Shown here piece by piece: positions 33,935 to 41,988 of a stretch of DNA of 64,000 nucleotides. The position numbers and the translations under genes were made by a program. This DNA comes from a virus. The notes below the pieces were generated by a model. The model was given only the letters and a program-made list of their open reading frames with translations, was not told where the DNA came from and did no database searches. Location of the stretch: the IMG/VR virus record IMGVR_UViG_3300029999_000002, positions 1 through 64,000 of that record; one strand, written 5' to 3'. Numbering within the stretch: the first letter of the stretch is position 1; each line of letters starts with the position of its first letter.

Positions 33935-33967
33935 AAAGCCCACTGTGAGTATCCCGGTGGGCTTTTT
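33935..33967 (+). terminator. strong terminator after first tailspike
   Basis: AAAGCCCAC, 13 bases, GTGGGCTTT followed by TTGTTTT. Perfect nine-base stem with T-rich tail. Confidence 0.8.
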
Positions 33968-34019
33968 GTTTTAACCACCGCTTATCGCGGAAAAGGGGAT
34001 CGCCATCACATACCAACCT

Positions 34020-34676
34020 ATGACCATTCCGGACTTCACAGCGGTCACTGTGTTCAACGGCTGGAACGTGATGCCGATGCCTCTCTATCCCGGCTTCAGA
34101 GATGTTGAGTTCACAGTCAATGACACGGTGGCGCAGGTTGCCAACCCATTCACGCAGCAGAGTCAGTTTCAATCATGGCCCGGTGGTGACTTTTGGGCTG
34201 GAACACTCACACTTCCCAAGATGAATCGTGCCTCGGCCGCTCAGTGGATTGCATTCCTGATGGCAGCACGAGGCTCAGCTAATTGCTTCCTGGTGGGTGA
34301 CCCTTCCATGAAGAACCCACAGGGATCTCCCACAGGCTCCATGGTGGCCAACACGACTGGCTCTAACAACGCAGCCATGACTACTTCCCTGTTCGTCTCT
34401 GGCCTCGTAGCGCTATCCACTCGCAACCTCCTGCCTGGAGATCAGATTCAGGTTGGTAACAGGCTGCACACATGTTTGAACACGGTGAACGCTGATGCAA
34501 GTGGTAATGCCAACATCGGAATTTGGCCAAGCCTCAGAGAGATTCCAACTAATGGAGAGGCCATTATCACCAACCATCCAAAGGGACTCTTCAGATTGGC
34601 GACTAACGCGCGCACATGGAGTGTAGATGAGACTCGTCTGTTCGGGTTGAGCTTCAAGATTGTAGAGGCCAAATAG
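34020..34676 (+). CDS. distal tail protein (GTA gp12-like position)
   Basis: A 218-residue protein with LYPGFRDVEFTV, SWPGGDFWAGTLTLPKM and TWSVDETRLFGLSFKIVEAK, a beta-sandwich pattern of distal tail proteins. ATG 34020 has no ribosome binding site. An ATC at 34005 with GGGG six bases before it would add ITYQP, which fits homologues I recall better. It heads the four-gene tail tip set, in the same order as gp12-gp15 of the Rhodobacter gene transfer agent. Confidence 0.75.
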   Translation: MTIPDFTAVTVFNGWNVMPMPLYPGFRDVEFTVNDTVAQVANPFTQQSQFQSWPGGDFWAGTLTLPKMNRASAAQWIAFLMAARGSANCFLVGDPSMKNPQGSPTGSMVANTTGSNNAAMTTSLFVSGLVALSTRNLLPGDQIQVGNRLHTCLNTVNADASGNANIGIWPSLREIPTNGEAIITNHPKGLFRLATNARTWSVDETRLFGLSFKIVEAK

Positions 34677-34677
34677 C

Positions 34678-35232
34678 ATGTCACGACAACTGGACCCCTC
34701 TCTAGCTTCTGCGCTGTCTGATGGCATCATCTATCCCATCGTTCTTGTGATGCTGACCTTCGCATCAAGTACGAAGTATGTGTGGAGCGGCGTAGGCAAT
34801 TTTGTCTATAACGGCAACACCTATCTGGGTGTTGGATCTCTGGGCAGCATCAGCACGATTAGTGAAGGCTCCGAAGTGCAGGCAGATGGAATCAACCTGA
34901 AGCTATCAGGTATCGATCCTGTCTTCATGGGCGAGTGCATGGCTGACATTCAGCTGGGTGCACCTGCAAAGGTGTGGTTTGCCCTCGTGAGTGAAGGTGC
35001 CATTATTGGCTCCCCATATCTCATCTTCAGTGGCAACGTAGACCAGCCAAAGTTCAACACTTCTGCTGATGAGTGCTCGATAACTCTTTCACTAGAGAAC
35101 GAGTTGGTGAACCTTCAGAGAGCTAGTCAGCGCAGGTATACGAGTGCTGACCAAAGAAATTTTTATCCCAACGACACTGCATTCGGTTGGGTAGAACAGC
35201 TAAATGACCAGGCGCTTGTCTGGGGAACCTAG
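34678..35232 (+). CDS. tail hub protein (DUF2163-like)
   Basis: A 184-residue protein; YPIVLVMLTFASSTKYVWSG, YNGNTYLGVGSLGSIS and the LSLENELVNLQRASQRRYT stretch are typical of DUF2163-type hub proteins, including the end that leads to a zinc- or iron-binding Cys region in relatives (here not evident). It starts two bases after the distal tail gene. Confidence 0.78.
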   Translation: MSRQLDPSLASALSDGIIYPIVLVMLTFASSTKYVWSGVGNFVYNGNTYLGVGSLGSISTISEGSEVQADGINLKLSGIDPVFMGECMADIQLGAPAKVWFALVSEGAIIGSPYLIFSGNVDQPKFNTSADECSITLSLENELVNLQRASQRRYTSADQRNFYPNDTAFGWVEQLNDQALVWGT

Positions 35233-35242
35233 AGGAGACATC

Positions 35243-35683
35243 GTGGCATTAGTACGCAAAGATCATTGGGCCACGCGCTCCTATCATCAGTTCCTTATAG
35301 ACAACAAAGACAAGACATTCGAGTGGGGGTCCTGGGACTGCACAACATTCTGCGCCAATGCAATTGAGGCTATGACAGGTGTCGACATCGCTGATGAAGT
35401 TCGTGGAAAGTACACAACCGCTATTGGTGCCATGAAGCTAATCAAGTCACTTACTGGTGGAACTACTGTTGCTGATGCGGTTGCATACTGTGCGCAAAAG
35501 CATGGCCTTCCAGAACTTGAGAAGCCCAAGTTTGCAAAGCGTGGGGACGTGGTTGTCATCAAGAATGGTGATGACTTGATTGCAGGCATGGTGCACCTCA
35601 ATGGCAGGCATGTGATCTGTGTATCTGAGACGGGACTTGTTCGTCTATCGATTGAAAACGTACAGAGAGCATGGAGTGTATAG
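35243..35683 (+). CDS. NlpC/P60-like tail tip peptidase
   Basis: A 146-residue protein. WDCTTFCANAIEAMTG contains the probable catalytic Cys, and NGRHVICV the His region. In related phages this cell-wall hydrolase sits at the tail tip and opens the peptidoglycan during DNA entry. GTG 35243 is chosen because GAGGAGA lies four bases upstream; the longer frame would start inside the hub gene. Confidence 0.78.
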   Translation: MALVRKDHWATRSYHQFLIDNKDKTFEWGSWDCTTFCANAIEAMTGVDIADEVRGKYTTAIGAMKLIKSLTGGTTVADAVAYCAQKHGLPELEKPKFAKRGDVVVIKNGDDLIAGMVHLNGRHVICVSETGLVRLSIENVQRAWSV

Positions 35684-35686
35684 GCT

Positions 35687-38587
35687 ATGAGCAAGGCACT
35701 TATGTCCGCTGCAATTGGCGCTGCGCTCATCGCAGGCGCAGCGGCTATCTTCATTGCTACGGGTGGCGTAGCAGCTGTCGCCGCCATCGGACTAGAAGCC
35801 ACCCTCGGAGCAACATCATCAGTAGTTGTCGGATTGGCTGTAGCTGGCATCTCGATGGAAGCAGCGTCGATTGCCAATGCTCTGACCACCAATCGTGGTA
35901 TGAATATCACCACGAGAGCAGCAGCAAGTTACAGACAAGTCATCTATGGGCAGCAGCGTGTTGGAGGCGTGACTATTTACCGCAGCACAACCGGCTCCCA
36001 TAAAGATCAGTACAATTATGTCATTGTTATAGCAGGGCATGAGATTGATAGCATTCAGAACCTATACCTGGATGGAAGACAAGTCTACTGGGATACGTCT
36101 TCGGTTGGTAACAGCACTCGCAACGGTGTGAACTTTGGCGGTAATGCTGATAGTAATAACCACGAGGGACCCAACGGAGTTCAATACAACTTCGGTTCTG
36201 GTAACGGTTATGCTGCTCAGGTCTTCTGTGACGCCTATTATGGCGACCAGGCTCCTAACACTGTTGACGGCCACCTCACAGCGAATGACCCTGTATGGGC
36301 ACCGGATGGTGCTGGTGGGTATCCCTGGGTCGCAGGCTGTGCCTATGTATACCTCAAGGTAGAGTCAAACGCCACCGAGTTCCCTGGTGAGCCTGAGATC
36401 AGATTCACGGTCAACGGTAAGAACAACATTCTTGATCCCCGCGAGCCGGCTGTTGATGGAATTCCCTACACTGGATTCACCTCTAACTGGGCGCTGATAG
36501 CAGCAGACATCATCACTGATCCCATCTTTGGTCTCGGTGATCCTACAGTAAATCAGGCTCAACTGATCGCAGCTGCAAATGTCTGCGATGAGCAGGTAGA
36601 TATTGCTATCGGTGGTACAGAAGCCCGATACCATATTGGACACCACTACGACACCTCAACGTCCCCAGGCGATGCCCTGAACTCAATCATGGCCTCGGCC
36701 GCTGGGCGCATTAGCCGTATTGGTGGTGAGTGGTACTTGTGGCCGGCTTATTGGCAGGGACCATCCTTCAGTTTCTCTGATACCAACTTCACGGGCGCTG
36801 TTGAGTGGAAGCCATATCGTAGCTATCGGGATCTCATCAATCGGGTGAACGGTACTTACACCGCTCCCAACTTCCCCTGGAATGTCACAGGCAATCTCTA
36901 TGATGCCAATGGCTTCTACAACGGGTTCACGCAGAATAACTTCGCGTTTGCCTTCCAGCCAACAAATTATCCCCAGTATGCGGCCGACGTGCTCCATGGG
37001 TACGCTTCGGATCAGTACCTGATAGCAGATGGCGGTAAACAGCTTCCACTTGAACTCACGCTGAACCCAGTGCTGTCAGTATCACAGGCGCAGAGAATTG
37101 CGAAAATCGCGCTACTGAGAAATAGGCAGCAGGGTATGGGAACCTTCCATCTCAATCTTGCTTGTTGGCAGATGCAGCCTGTTGACGTGTTCCTGTTTGA
37201 TTACGCTAACTACGGCTGGACGAGCAAGGTGCTTGAAGTTGGTTCTGTCAAATTCTCCATTTCTTCTGGATCAGATGAGTCGGCGCCCAGTGTGCGCGCC
37301 GAGTTTGAGGTTCACGAGACCGCCGAAACGGTTTATGAGTGGAGCACGGTTGAAGAGCTAACTGTCTATGACGTTGGTGCTACACCGACTCAGTATTCGG
37401 GCATTGTTGCACCGCCAACATCGCTCACAGCCGTGTCCTCAGCAGCAACCGCTCTTGTATCTCCAGATGGCAAGACAGTAACGCCTCGCATTGAGGTCAC
37501 CTGGGATACCCCGCTGGACACATATGTTTCGCAGATTCAGATTCAGTATCAGGTGGCTGAGACTACAGCTTGGCTGGATGGTGGCATCGTGTCCGTGGAG
37601 GCAAATCTCGCGTACATTGCCAACATCGTTGCTGGTCAACAGTACAACATTCAGATAGCTTCAGTCCGCGCCAATGGCAACACTTCAGCGTGGGTTGGTC
37701 CTGTGACAATCACTGCTGGCTTGGTTCTCTCAATTGAGACGGTAGCTGGCCTTGATCCTGGGTCTCTGGTTGGAGATGCTTATGATACGGGCTACGGAGC
37801 AGTAACCTGCAACCCGTTCACAGCACTGATTGGTCAAGTGTCTCTGCCAATCCTTCCTGGAGGCGCAGTCACTGTTTCCGTTGATGGAACAAGTGGACTC
37901 GCACCGCTAACACCTGTGTCGCAGCAGACCCTGTACTACGTGTACTACATTGACCTAACGTCGTCCGGTGGAAACATCACGCCAATCGTGACCACGAATC
38001 CAGTCGACTTCCTTGGAAAGCTTGGGTACTGGCTGATTGGAACAGTGACCACTCCCTATGCTGCTGTTACAGGTAGCGGTCCTGGTGGCAGCACTCCTGG
38101 GTCTTTGTATCAACCTTCAACCTCTACGAGTGTAGGAACCAGAACACCAACAAATCCCTCATGGGCATATGACGGTAACACGTCTACTTCTGCAGGGGTT
38201 GGTAGTAGTGCTACCAGTATTTATCGTCTTGGTTCTACAACTTCATCTTCATCATATGGGAATGTCACCTGGGGTGTATTCCCTAGCTATGTTGCTCCAT
38301 CAGGGGGAATGACGCTATCGATAAACCTGTCCTCAGTGGCGTCAGCAACTAACAACCCATTTGGTGCATGGACGTTGACAGCGGTTATCAATGGTGTTTC
38401 CTCAACGATAGCCTCTGGTACCAACACAACGCAACAGATATTTACGGCCGCAATCGCTGCTGGAGTGAATCTCAACACAATCTCAGTGACGTTGAATGTC
38501 GCGCCCGGTACTCCAGTTGCAAGCTCTGGAACAACAGTCGCAAGTGCGTCAACGAATGTATCTGTGTTCGAGATATATGCACAGTAA
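35687..38587 (+). CDS. tail tip / receptor-binding hub (J-like)
   Basis: A 966-residue protein. The hydrophobic Ala-rich N-terminus (GAALIAGAAAIFIATGG), SYRQVIYGQQRVGG and the tip domains with NVQAD-like strands are typical of J/gp15-type megaproteins. Fibronectin-type and beta-sandwich modules follow (about residues 565-680). The Ser/Thr-rich C-terminus may be the exchangeable receptor-binding part. It ends the tail tip operon set. Confidence 0.85.
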   Translation: MSKALMSAAIGAALIAGAAAIFIATGGVAAVAAIGLEATLGATSSVVVGLAVAGISMEAASIANALTTNRGMNITTRAAASYRQVIYGQQRVGGVTIYRSTTGSHKDQYNYVIVIAGHEIDSIQNLYLDGRQVYWDTSSVGNSTRNGVNFGGNADSNNHEGPNGVQYNFGSGNGYAAQVFCDAYYGDQAPNTVDGHLTANDPVWAPDGAGGYPWVAGCAYVYLKVESNATEFPGEPEIRFTVNGKNNILDPREPAVDGIPYTGFTSNWALIAADIITDPIFGLGDPTVNQAQLIAAANVCDEQVDIAIGGTEARYHIGHHYDTSTSPGDALNSIMASAAGRISRIGGEWYLWPAYWQGPSFSFSDTNFTGAVEWKPYRSYRDLINRVNGTYTAPNFPWNVTGNLYDANGFYNGFTQNNFAFAFQPTNYPQYAADVLHGYASDQYLIADGGKQLPLELTLNPVLSVSQAQRIAKIALLRNRQQGMGTFHLNLACWQMQPVDVFLFDYANYGWTSKVLEVGSVKFSISSGSDESAPSVRAEFEVHETAETVYEWSTVEELTVYDVGATPTQYSGIVAPPTSLTAVSSAATALVSPDGKTVTPRIEVTWDTPLDTYVSQIQIQYQVAETTAWLDGGIVSVEANLAYIANIVAGQQYNIQIASVRANGNTSAWVGPVTITAGLVLSIETVAGLDPGSLVGDAYDTGYGAVTCNPFTALIGQVSLPILPGGAVTVSVDGTSGLAPLTPVSQQTLYYVYYIDLTSSGGNITPIVTTNPVDFLGKLGYWLIGTVTTPYAAVTGSGPGGSTPGSLYQPSTSTSVGTRTPTNPSWAYDGNTSTSAGVGSSATSIYRLGSTTSSSSYGNVTWGVFPSYVAPSGGMTLSINLSSVASATNNPFGAWTLTAVINGVSSTIASGTNTTQQIFTAAIAAGVNLNTISVTLNVAPGTPVASSGTTVASASTNVSVFEIYAQ

Positions 38588-38611
38588 CCAGTAGTCCGCA
38601 AAGAGGAATTG

Positions 38612-39163
38612 ATGAACTATCTTCAGATAATCCAATATCTCTACCCTTCATCTGTCCAGGGTGCGGACTACTACTTCTCTCTCATGCTTGATGGTGTCAC
38701 TCCGATTCTCACGAATTGGAACACCACCAAGCTGGGAGTGCAGCCAACTGCTGCCACCCTGCAAGCAGCTTGGGCCGCAACGCAACTAAACTTGGCTCAG
38801 CAGCAGCAGCTTTTACTGTTGCAGTCCTGTGCAGCGGCAGCAATTACAAGCGGGTTCACATCCTCTGCGTTAGGCAGTCCGCACACATATCCATCACAGA
38901 CAACAGATCAGTTGAACTTGACTGCTTCAATAGTGGCTTCGATGATCCCAGCTGTAGAGACTGGCTATACCACTCTCTTCTACTGCGCTATCGGCAGCCC
39001 TCTCGTGTGGTCATTCACTTCACACACAGCAGCACAGATTCAGCAGGTTGGCATCGACGCCAAAGCGTGGATTCAATCTCAGCAAGCAATACATGCAACA
39101 CTCGCTGCCCAAGTAGCAGCAGCAACCACAGTCGCGACCGTCCAAGCAATTGTTTGGCAGTAG
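38612..39163 (+). CDS. DUF4376-like tail protein
   Basis: A 183-residue protein with TYPSQTTDQLNLTASIVAS and WSFTSHTAAQIQQVG, the DUF4376 pattern found in small tail-fibre-linked proteins. AGAGG lies five bases before the ATG. Central Gln-rich helix (QLNLAQQQQLLLLQ) suggests oligomerisation. It follows the tail tip gene. Confidence 0.7.
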   Translation: MNYLQIIQYLYPSSVQGADYYFSLMLDGVTPILTNWNTTKLGVQPTAATLQAAWAATQLNLAQQQQLLLLQSCAAAAITSGFTSSALGSPHTYPSQTTDQLNLTASIVASMIPAVETGYTTLFYCAIGSPLVWSFTSHTAAQIQQVGIDAKAWIQSQQAIHATLAAQVAAATTVATVQAIVWQ

Positions 39164-39222
39164 TAGTTCAGGCCCTCTAACACAGCAATGCAGTCTGTTA
39201 CTGCGTGGGGAGAAACCATGTC

Positions 39223-39579
39223 ATGGTCCCAGTAGATGTAGTTTTAGGAATAGCAGCCGCACTTGGTGGTATAGGAACATTCGTATTTGGTGGGGGTATG
39301 TTTCGCCAGATGTTTTCCCATAGCAACAAGATGGCAATTCAGTCGCACCGACAAGATCAGACTGAAGTGTTAGTCAAAGATAACAACAACTCCATTATCT
39401 CTCTTCAGATGACTGTGGCTTTGCAGAACCAAAACATGGAAGGCTTCCAGCGCCAGTTAATCAAGCTAGACCTTATTCCAGACATTAGCGCAAAGCTGAA
39501 CAGTTTTGGCCAAGTCATGGATGATGTCAAAGACCAACTCAGAGAGCTTCGCGAAGATCGCATTAGAGACAGAGAGTAA
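39223..39579 (+). CDS. membrane-anchored coiled-coil protein
   Basis: A 118-residue protein. One N-terminal hydrophobic helix (VVLGIAAALGGIGTFVFGG), then a polar coiled coil ending in a highly charged KDQLRELREDRIRDRE. The layout resembles small phage proteins linked to lysis or membrane. GTG 39205 is an alternative start. No function assigned. Confidence 0.65.
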   Translation: MVPVDVVLGIAAALGGIGTFVFGGGMFRQMFSHSNKMAIQSHRQDQTEVLVKDNNNSIISLQMTVALQNQNMEGFQRQLIKLDLIPDISAKLNSFGQVMDDVKDQLRELREDRIRDRE

Positions 39580-39603
39580 GAGACAACACCGGAGATCCAC
39601 ATA

Positions 39604-40623
39604 ATGAGTTCTAACACTCGGACGGACCTCGCAACTCGCGAGTCCGTCATGGCAGAGGTGCGCGCCGGCATAAGCAACAGGCAGGTTGCCAGCAATCATG
39701 GAATTGATGAAGCAACCGTTCGTAGGATTCGCGCAGCATCTTTGCCGAAGCCTACCACGAATGTTGAGTACCTTGACAAGAAGATTGGTGGGTTCAACTG
39801 GCGTGATGCAATCGCTCCTATCCAGGAGATGCAGAAGCTCCACCGTGAAGCCTCTTGGTCCCAGCAGACTGCGACAATTCGTGTTGGCACTGGCCCTGGT
39901 CCCATTGGCATCCTTGTTTGGGGTGATCAGCATGTCGGCGCCAGAGGCACTGAGTATGACACGTTTGTCCAACTGACCGATCTCTTGCTTGAGACTCCAA
40001 ACTTGTACGCGATGCTAACGGGTGATGTTGCAGAGTGGGCAGTCAAGCTTCGAGGTGTTGCTGAAGTCTGCGCACAACTCCTTGATCCTTCTCTCCAGCT
40101 TCAGTTCATTGAGTCGTGGTTTGACGAGATCAAGCACAAGGTCATTGCCAGTACCTGGGGCAATCACACTGATGACAGATCAGAAGCCGGAATCGGTGTA
40201 TGTCCTCTCAAAAACATTATTGCCAAGCACGTTCCTTATTTCAGTGGCATCGGCCACATGGAATTGCTGGTTGGAGAGCAGTCATACAAGATTGCGTGCT
40301 CCCACAAGTTCTCTGGTGTGACAGCCCTTGACTCTACGGCGGGTGCGAAGAAATATCTAAGAATGGAAGCCCCAAGCTTTGATGCTGCCATTCAAGGGGA
40401 CTGTCATCGTGCTGGTGTCTCGATGTACAACGAAGGACCCAGCCACCGTATTGCTATTACCAATGGTACACACCATCTGCACAGCGGCTTCGCTGCACGT
40501 TATTTCTCTATCGCTACGAGTGACTGTATGCCTGTTCTAGCGTTGTGGCCAGATACGAAGCGCATGGTTGGCTTCTTCAATGTGGATCAGTTCACAGCAA
40601 CGATAGGTGGTAAGAGTGTCTAA
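39604..40623 (+). CDS. metallophosphoesterase with N-terminal helix-turn-helix
   Basis: A 339-residue protein. Residues 1-50 form a Hin/homeodomain-like helix-turn-helix (GISNRQVASNHGIDEATVRRI). The rest is a calcineurin-like phosphoesterase: WGDQHVGA (DxH), TGDVAEW (GD), WGNHTDD (GNH) and GDCHRAG. It probably acts on DNA, for example as a nuclease or repair enzyme. It lies between tail genes and a nucleotide kinase; the role is inferred. Confidence 0.82.
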   Translation: MSSNTRTDLATRESVMAEVRAGISNRQVASNHGIDEATVRRIRAASLPKPTTNVEYLDKKIGGFNWRDAIAPIQEMQKLHREASWSQQTATIRVGTGPGPIGILVWGDQHVGARGTEYDTFVQLTDLLLETPNLYAMLTGDVAEWAVKLRGVAEVCAQLLDPSLQLQFIESWFDEIKHKVIASTWGNHTDDRSEAGIGVCPLKNIIAKHVPYFSGIGHMELLVGEQSYKIACSHKFSGVTALDSTAGAKKYLRMEAPSFDAAIQGDCHRAGVSMYNEGPSHRIAITNGTHHLHSGFAARYFSIATSDCMPVLALWPDTKRMVGFFNVDQFTATIGGKSV

Positions 40624-41236
40624 GTCATTAGTGATTGGGTTTAGTGGTTTGGCCCGGTCGGGAAAAGACTCTTGTGTTGATCACTTGGTCAGCAAATATA
40701 AGAGCAGCAAAATTCTAAAGACCTCATTTGCGAAAAAATTACGCAGTGAAGTTCACAAAGCTATGCACGCGGTAATGGAAGAGCAAACCTGCTCCGAGCG
40801 TGAAGGTCTTAGAGTGCTCTGTGAGCGTGAAGGTGTTGAGTATGAACCCTTCGCTTGCAGAGACACGATGGACCCTTTTGGCAAGCAACGTTATCTCCTT
40901 CAAGCCTGGGGAATGAAGCGAAGAAATGAACATGCTGATTATTGGGTTGAGAAAGTAGAAGAAGAGATTGCTTCTAGGCAGCCTGATTTCGTGCTCATTT
41001 CTGATCTCCGTTTCGAGAACGAGGCTGCCTACATAGCCAGCGTTGAAGGAAAGACTGTAAGGGTAAATCGTCCCAATAGTGGGCTTACTGGACAGGCAGC
41101 AACTCATGTGTCCGAGCACGCGCTTGCACACTATGCATTTGATTACGAGATTGCTAACACGGGCACAATCAAGCATCTTCACCAGCGAGTGGAGCAGGTG
41201 TTCGGGGCAATTCAGCAAACGAGGTTCAAATGGTAA
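40616..41236 (+). CDS. deoxynucleoside monophosphate kinase
   Basis: A 206-residue kinase with Walker A GLARSGKDS, a LID-like Arg-rich region and LISDLRFENEA, a pattern typical of T4 gp1-like dNMP kinases. It supplies dNTPs for phage DNA. GTG 40616 is chosen since AGGTGG lies about six bases upstream. It overlaps the phosphoesterase by eight bases. Confidence 0.8.
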   Translation: MSKSLVIGFSGLARSGKDSCVDHLVSKYKSSKILKTSFAKKLRSEVHKAMHAVMEEQTCSEREGLRVLCEREGVEYEPFACRDTMDPFGKQRYLLQAWGMKRRNEHADYWVEKVEEEIASRQPDFVLISDLRFENEAAYIASVEGKTVRVNRPNSGLTGQAATHVSEHALAHYAFDYEIANTGTIKHLHQRVEQVFGAIQQTRFKW

Positions 41237-41487
41237 TAGAGACAGCCCTAGCCGCCTTGGTTGGCGTCTTCGCTGCACAGTCCCTGAACGCAGCAGTGTC
41301 TGCAATGTCCAAGCCGAAGCGGGACGACGGAGCTTATGCCTACTGGTTTAAGTTTTTGCATGCCGAGGCATCCATAGTTACTTCTCTGATCGAGAAGAAG
41401 GTAGATGGACTTGATGTGCAGACAAACACGTTCGTAAAAACTGAGACCGCGATTACACCGGCCTCCTCAACAGACCCAAAAAGCTAA
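41230..41487 (+). CDS. small membrane-associated protein
   Basis: An 85-residue protein with one N-terminal hydrophobic segment (IETALAALVGVFAAQSLNAA), then basic and polar parts. It overlaps the kinase by seven bases and precedes the holin-like gene. It may belong to the lysis set, but I cannot assign a role. Confidence 0.6.
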   Translation: MVIETALAALVGVFAAQSLNAAVSAMSKPKRDDGAYAYWFKFLHAEASIVTSLIEKKVDGLDVQTNTFVKTETAITPASSTDPKS

Positions 41488-41501
41488 CAAGGAGTAACAC
41501 T

Positions 41502-41915
41502 ATGAGTTTGATCACTGATTTGAAGTCGTTCGCATCGAAGGTAGAAGTTGCTTTCAAGAAGCTCTTCGGTGATGCGCCCGAGTGGATCACTATTGCACAG
41601 GGTGTGCTCACCTACCTGGGACCGGTCGTTGTCACGATCCTGACCATTGGTGGTGGCGTGGCTCTGGGCACGGAAGCGAACACCATCATCGCTGGTATCA
41701 AGTCCGATCTGGCTACTGCCATGGCAACTGTGACTACGGTCAACGCTGCTTCCAGCCTGCCTGCATTGCTGACTGGTATTCAGGCTCAGTTGCCTGCGCT
41801 CTTGGCTGCGGTCAAGGTCAGCAACCCGACGAAGGCTGCTGAGATCGAGAACTACACGAGCATCATCTCGACGGAGCTCACGGCTGTTGTCAATGCCATT
41901 CCTTCTGTTGCCTAA
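41502..41915 (+). CDS. putative holin-like membrane protein
   Basis: A 137-residue protein with an amphipathic N-terminus (KSFASKVEVAFKKLFGD), one strong hydrophobic helix (YLGPVVVTILTIGGGVAL) and a long Ala/Thr-rich helical tail. Holins form membrane holes that time lysis; single-span ones exist, but this assignment is from layout only. GC-rich composition like the capsid gene suggests high expression. AAGGAG precedes its ATG. Confidence 0.5.
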   Translation: MSLITDLKSFASKVEVAFKKLFGDAPEWITIAQGVLTYLGPVVVTILTIGGGVALGTEANTIIAGIKSDLATAMATVTTVNAASSLPALLTGIQAQLPALLAAVKVSNPTKAAEIENYTSIISTELTAVVNAIPSVA

Positions 41916-41937
41916 GAACTATCCAAGTAATTCCTCA

Positions 41938-41961
41938 GGGGCGCGCTAGTACAGGCGCCCC
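41938..41961 (+). terminator. repeated-type hairpin before tailspike 2
   Basis: GGGGCGC, ten bases, GCGCCCC. Sequence relative of the hairpins at 46304 and 49626, which have the same GCTTGTACAGG-like loop. The three copies flank the two large tailspike genes. Confidence 0.65.
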
Positions 41962-41988
41962 GACATTTTGTAACAGATAAGGACCCTC

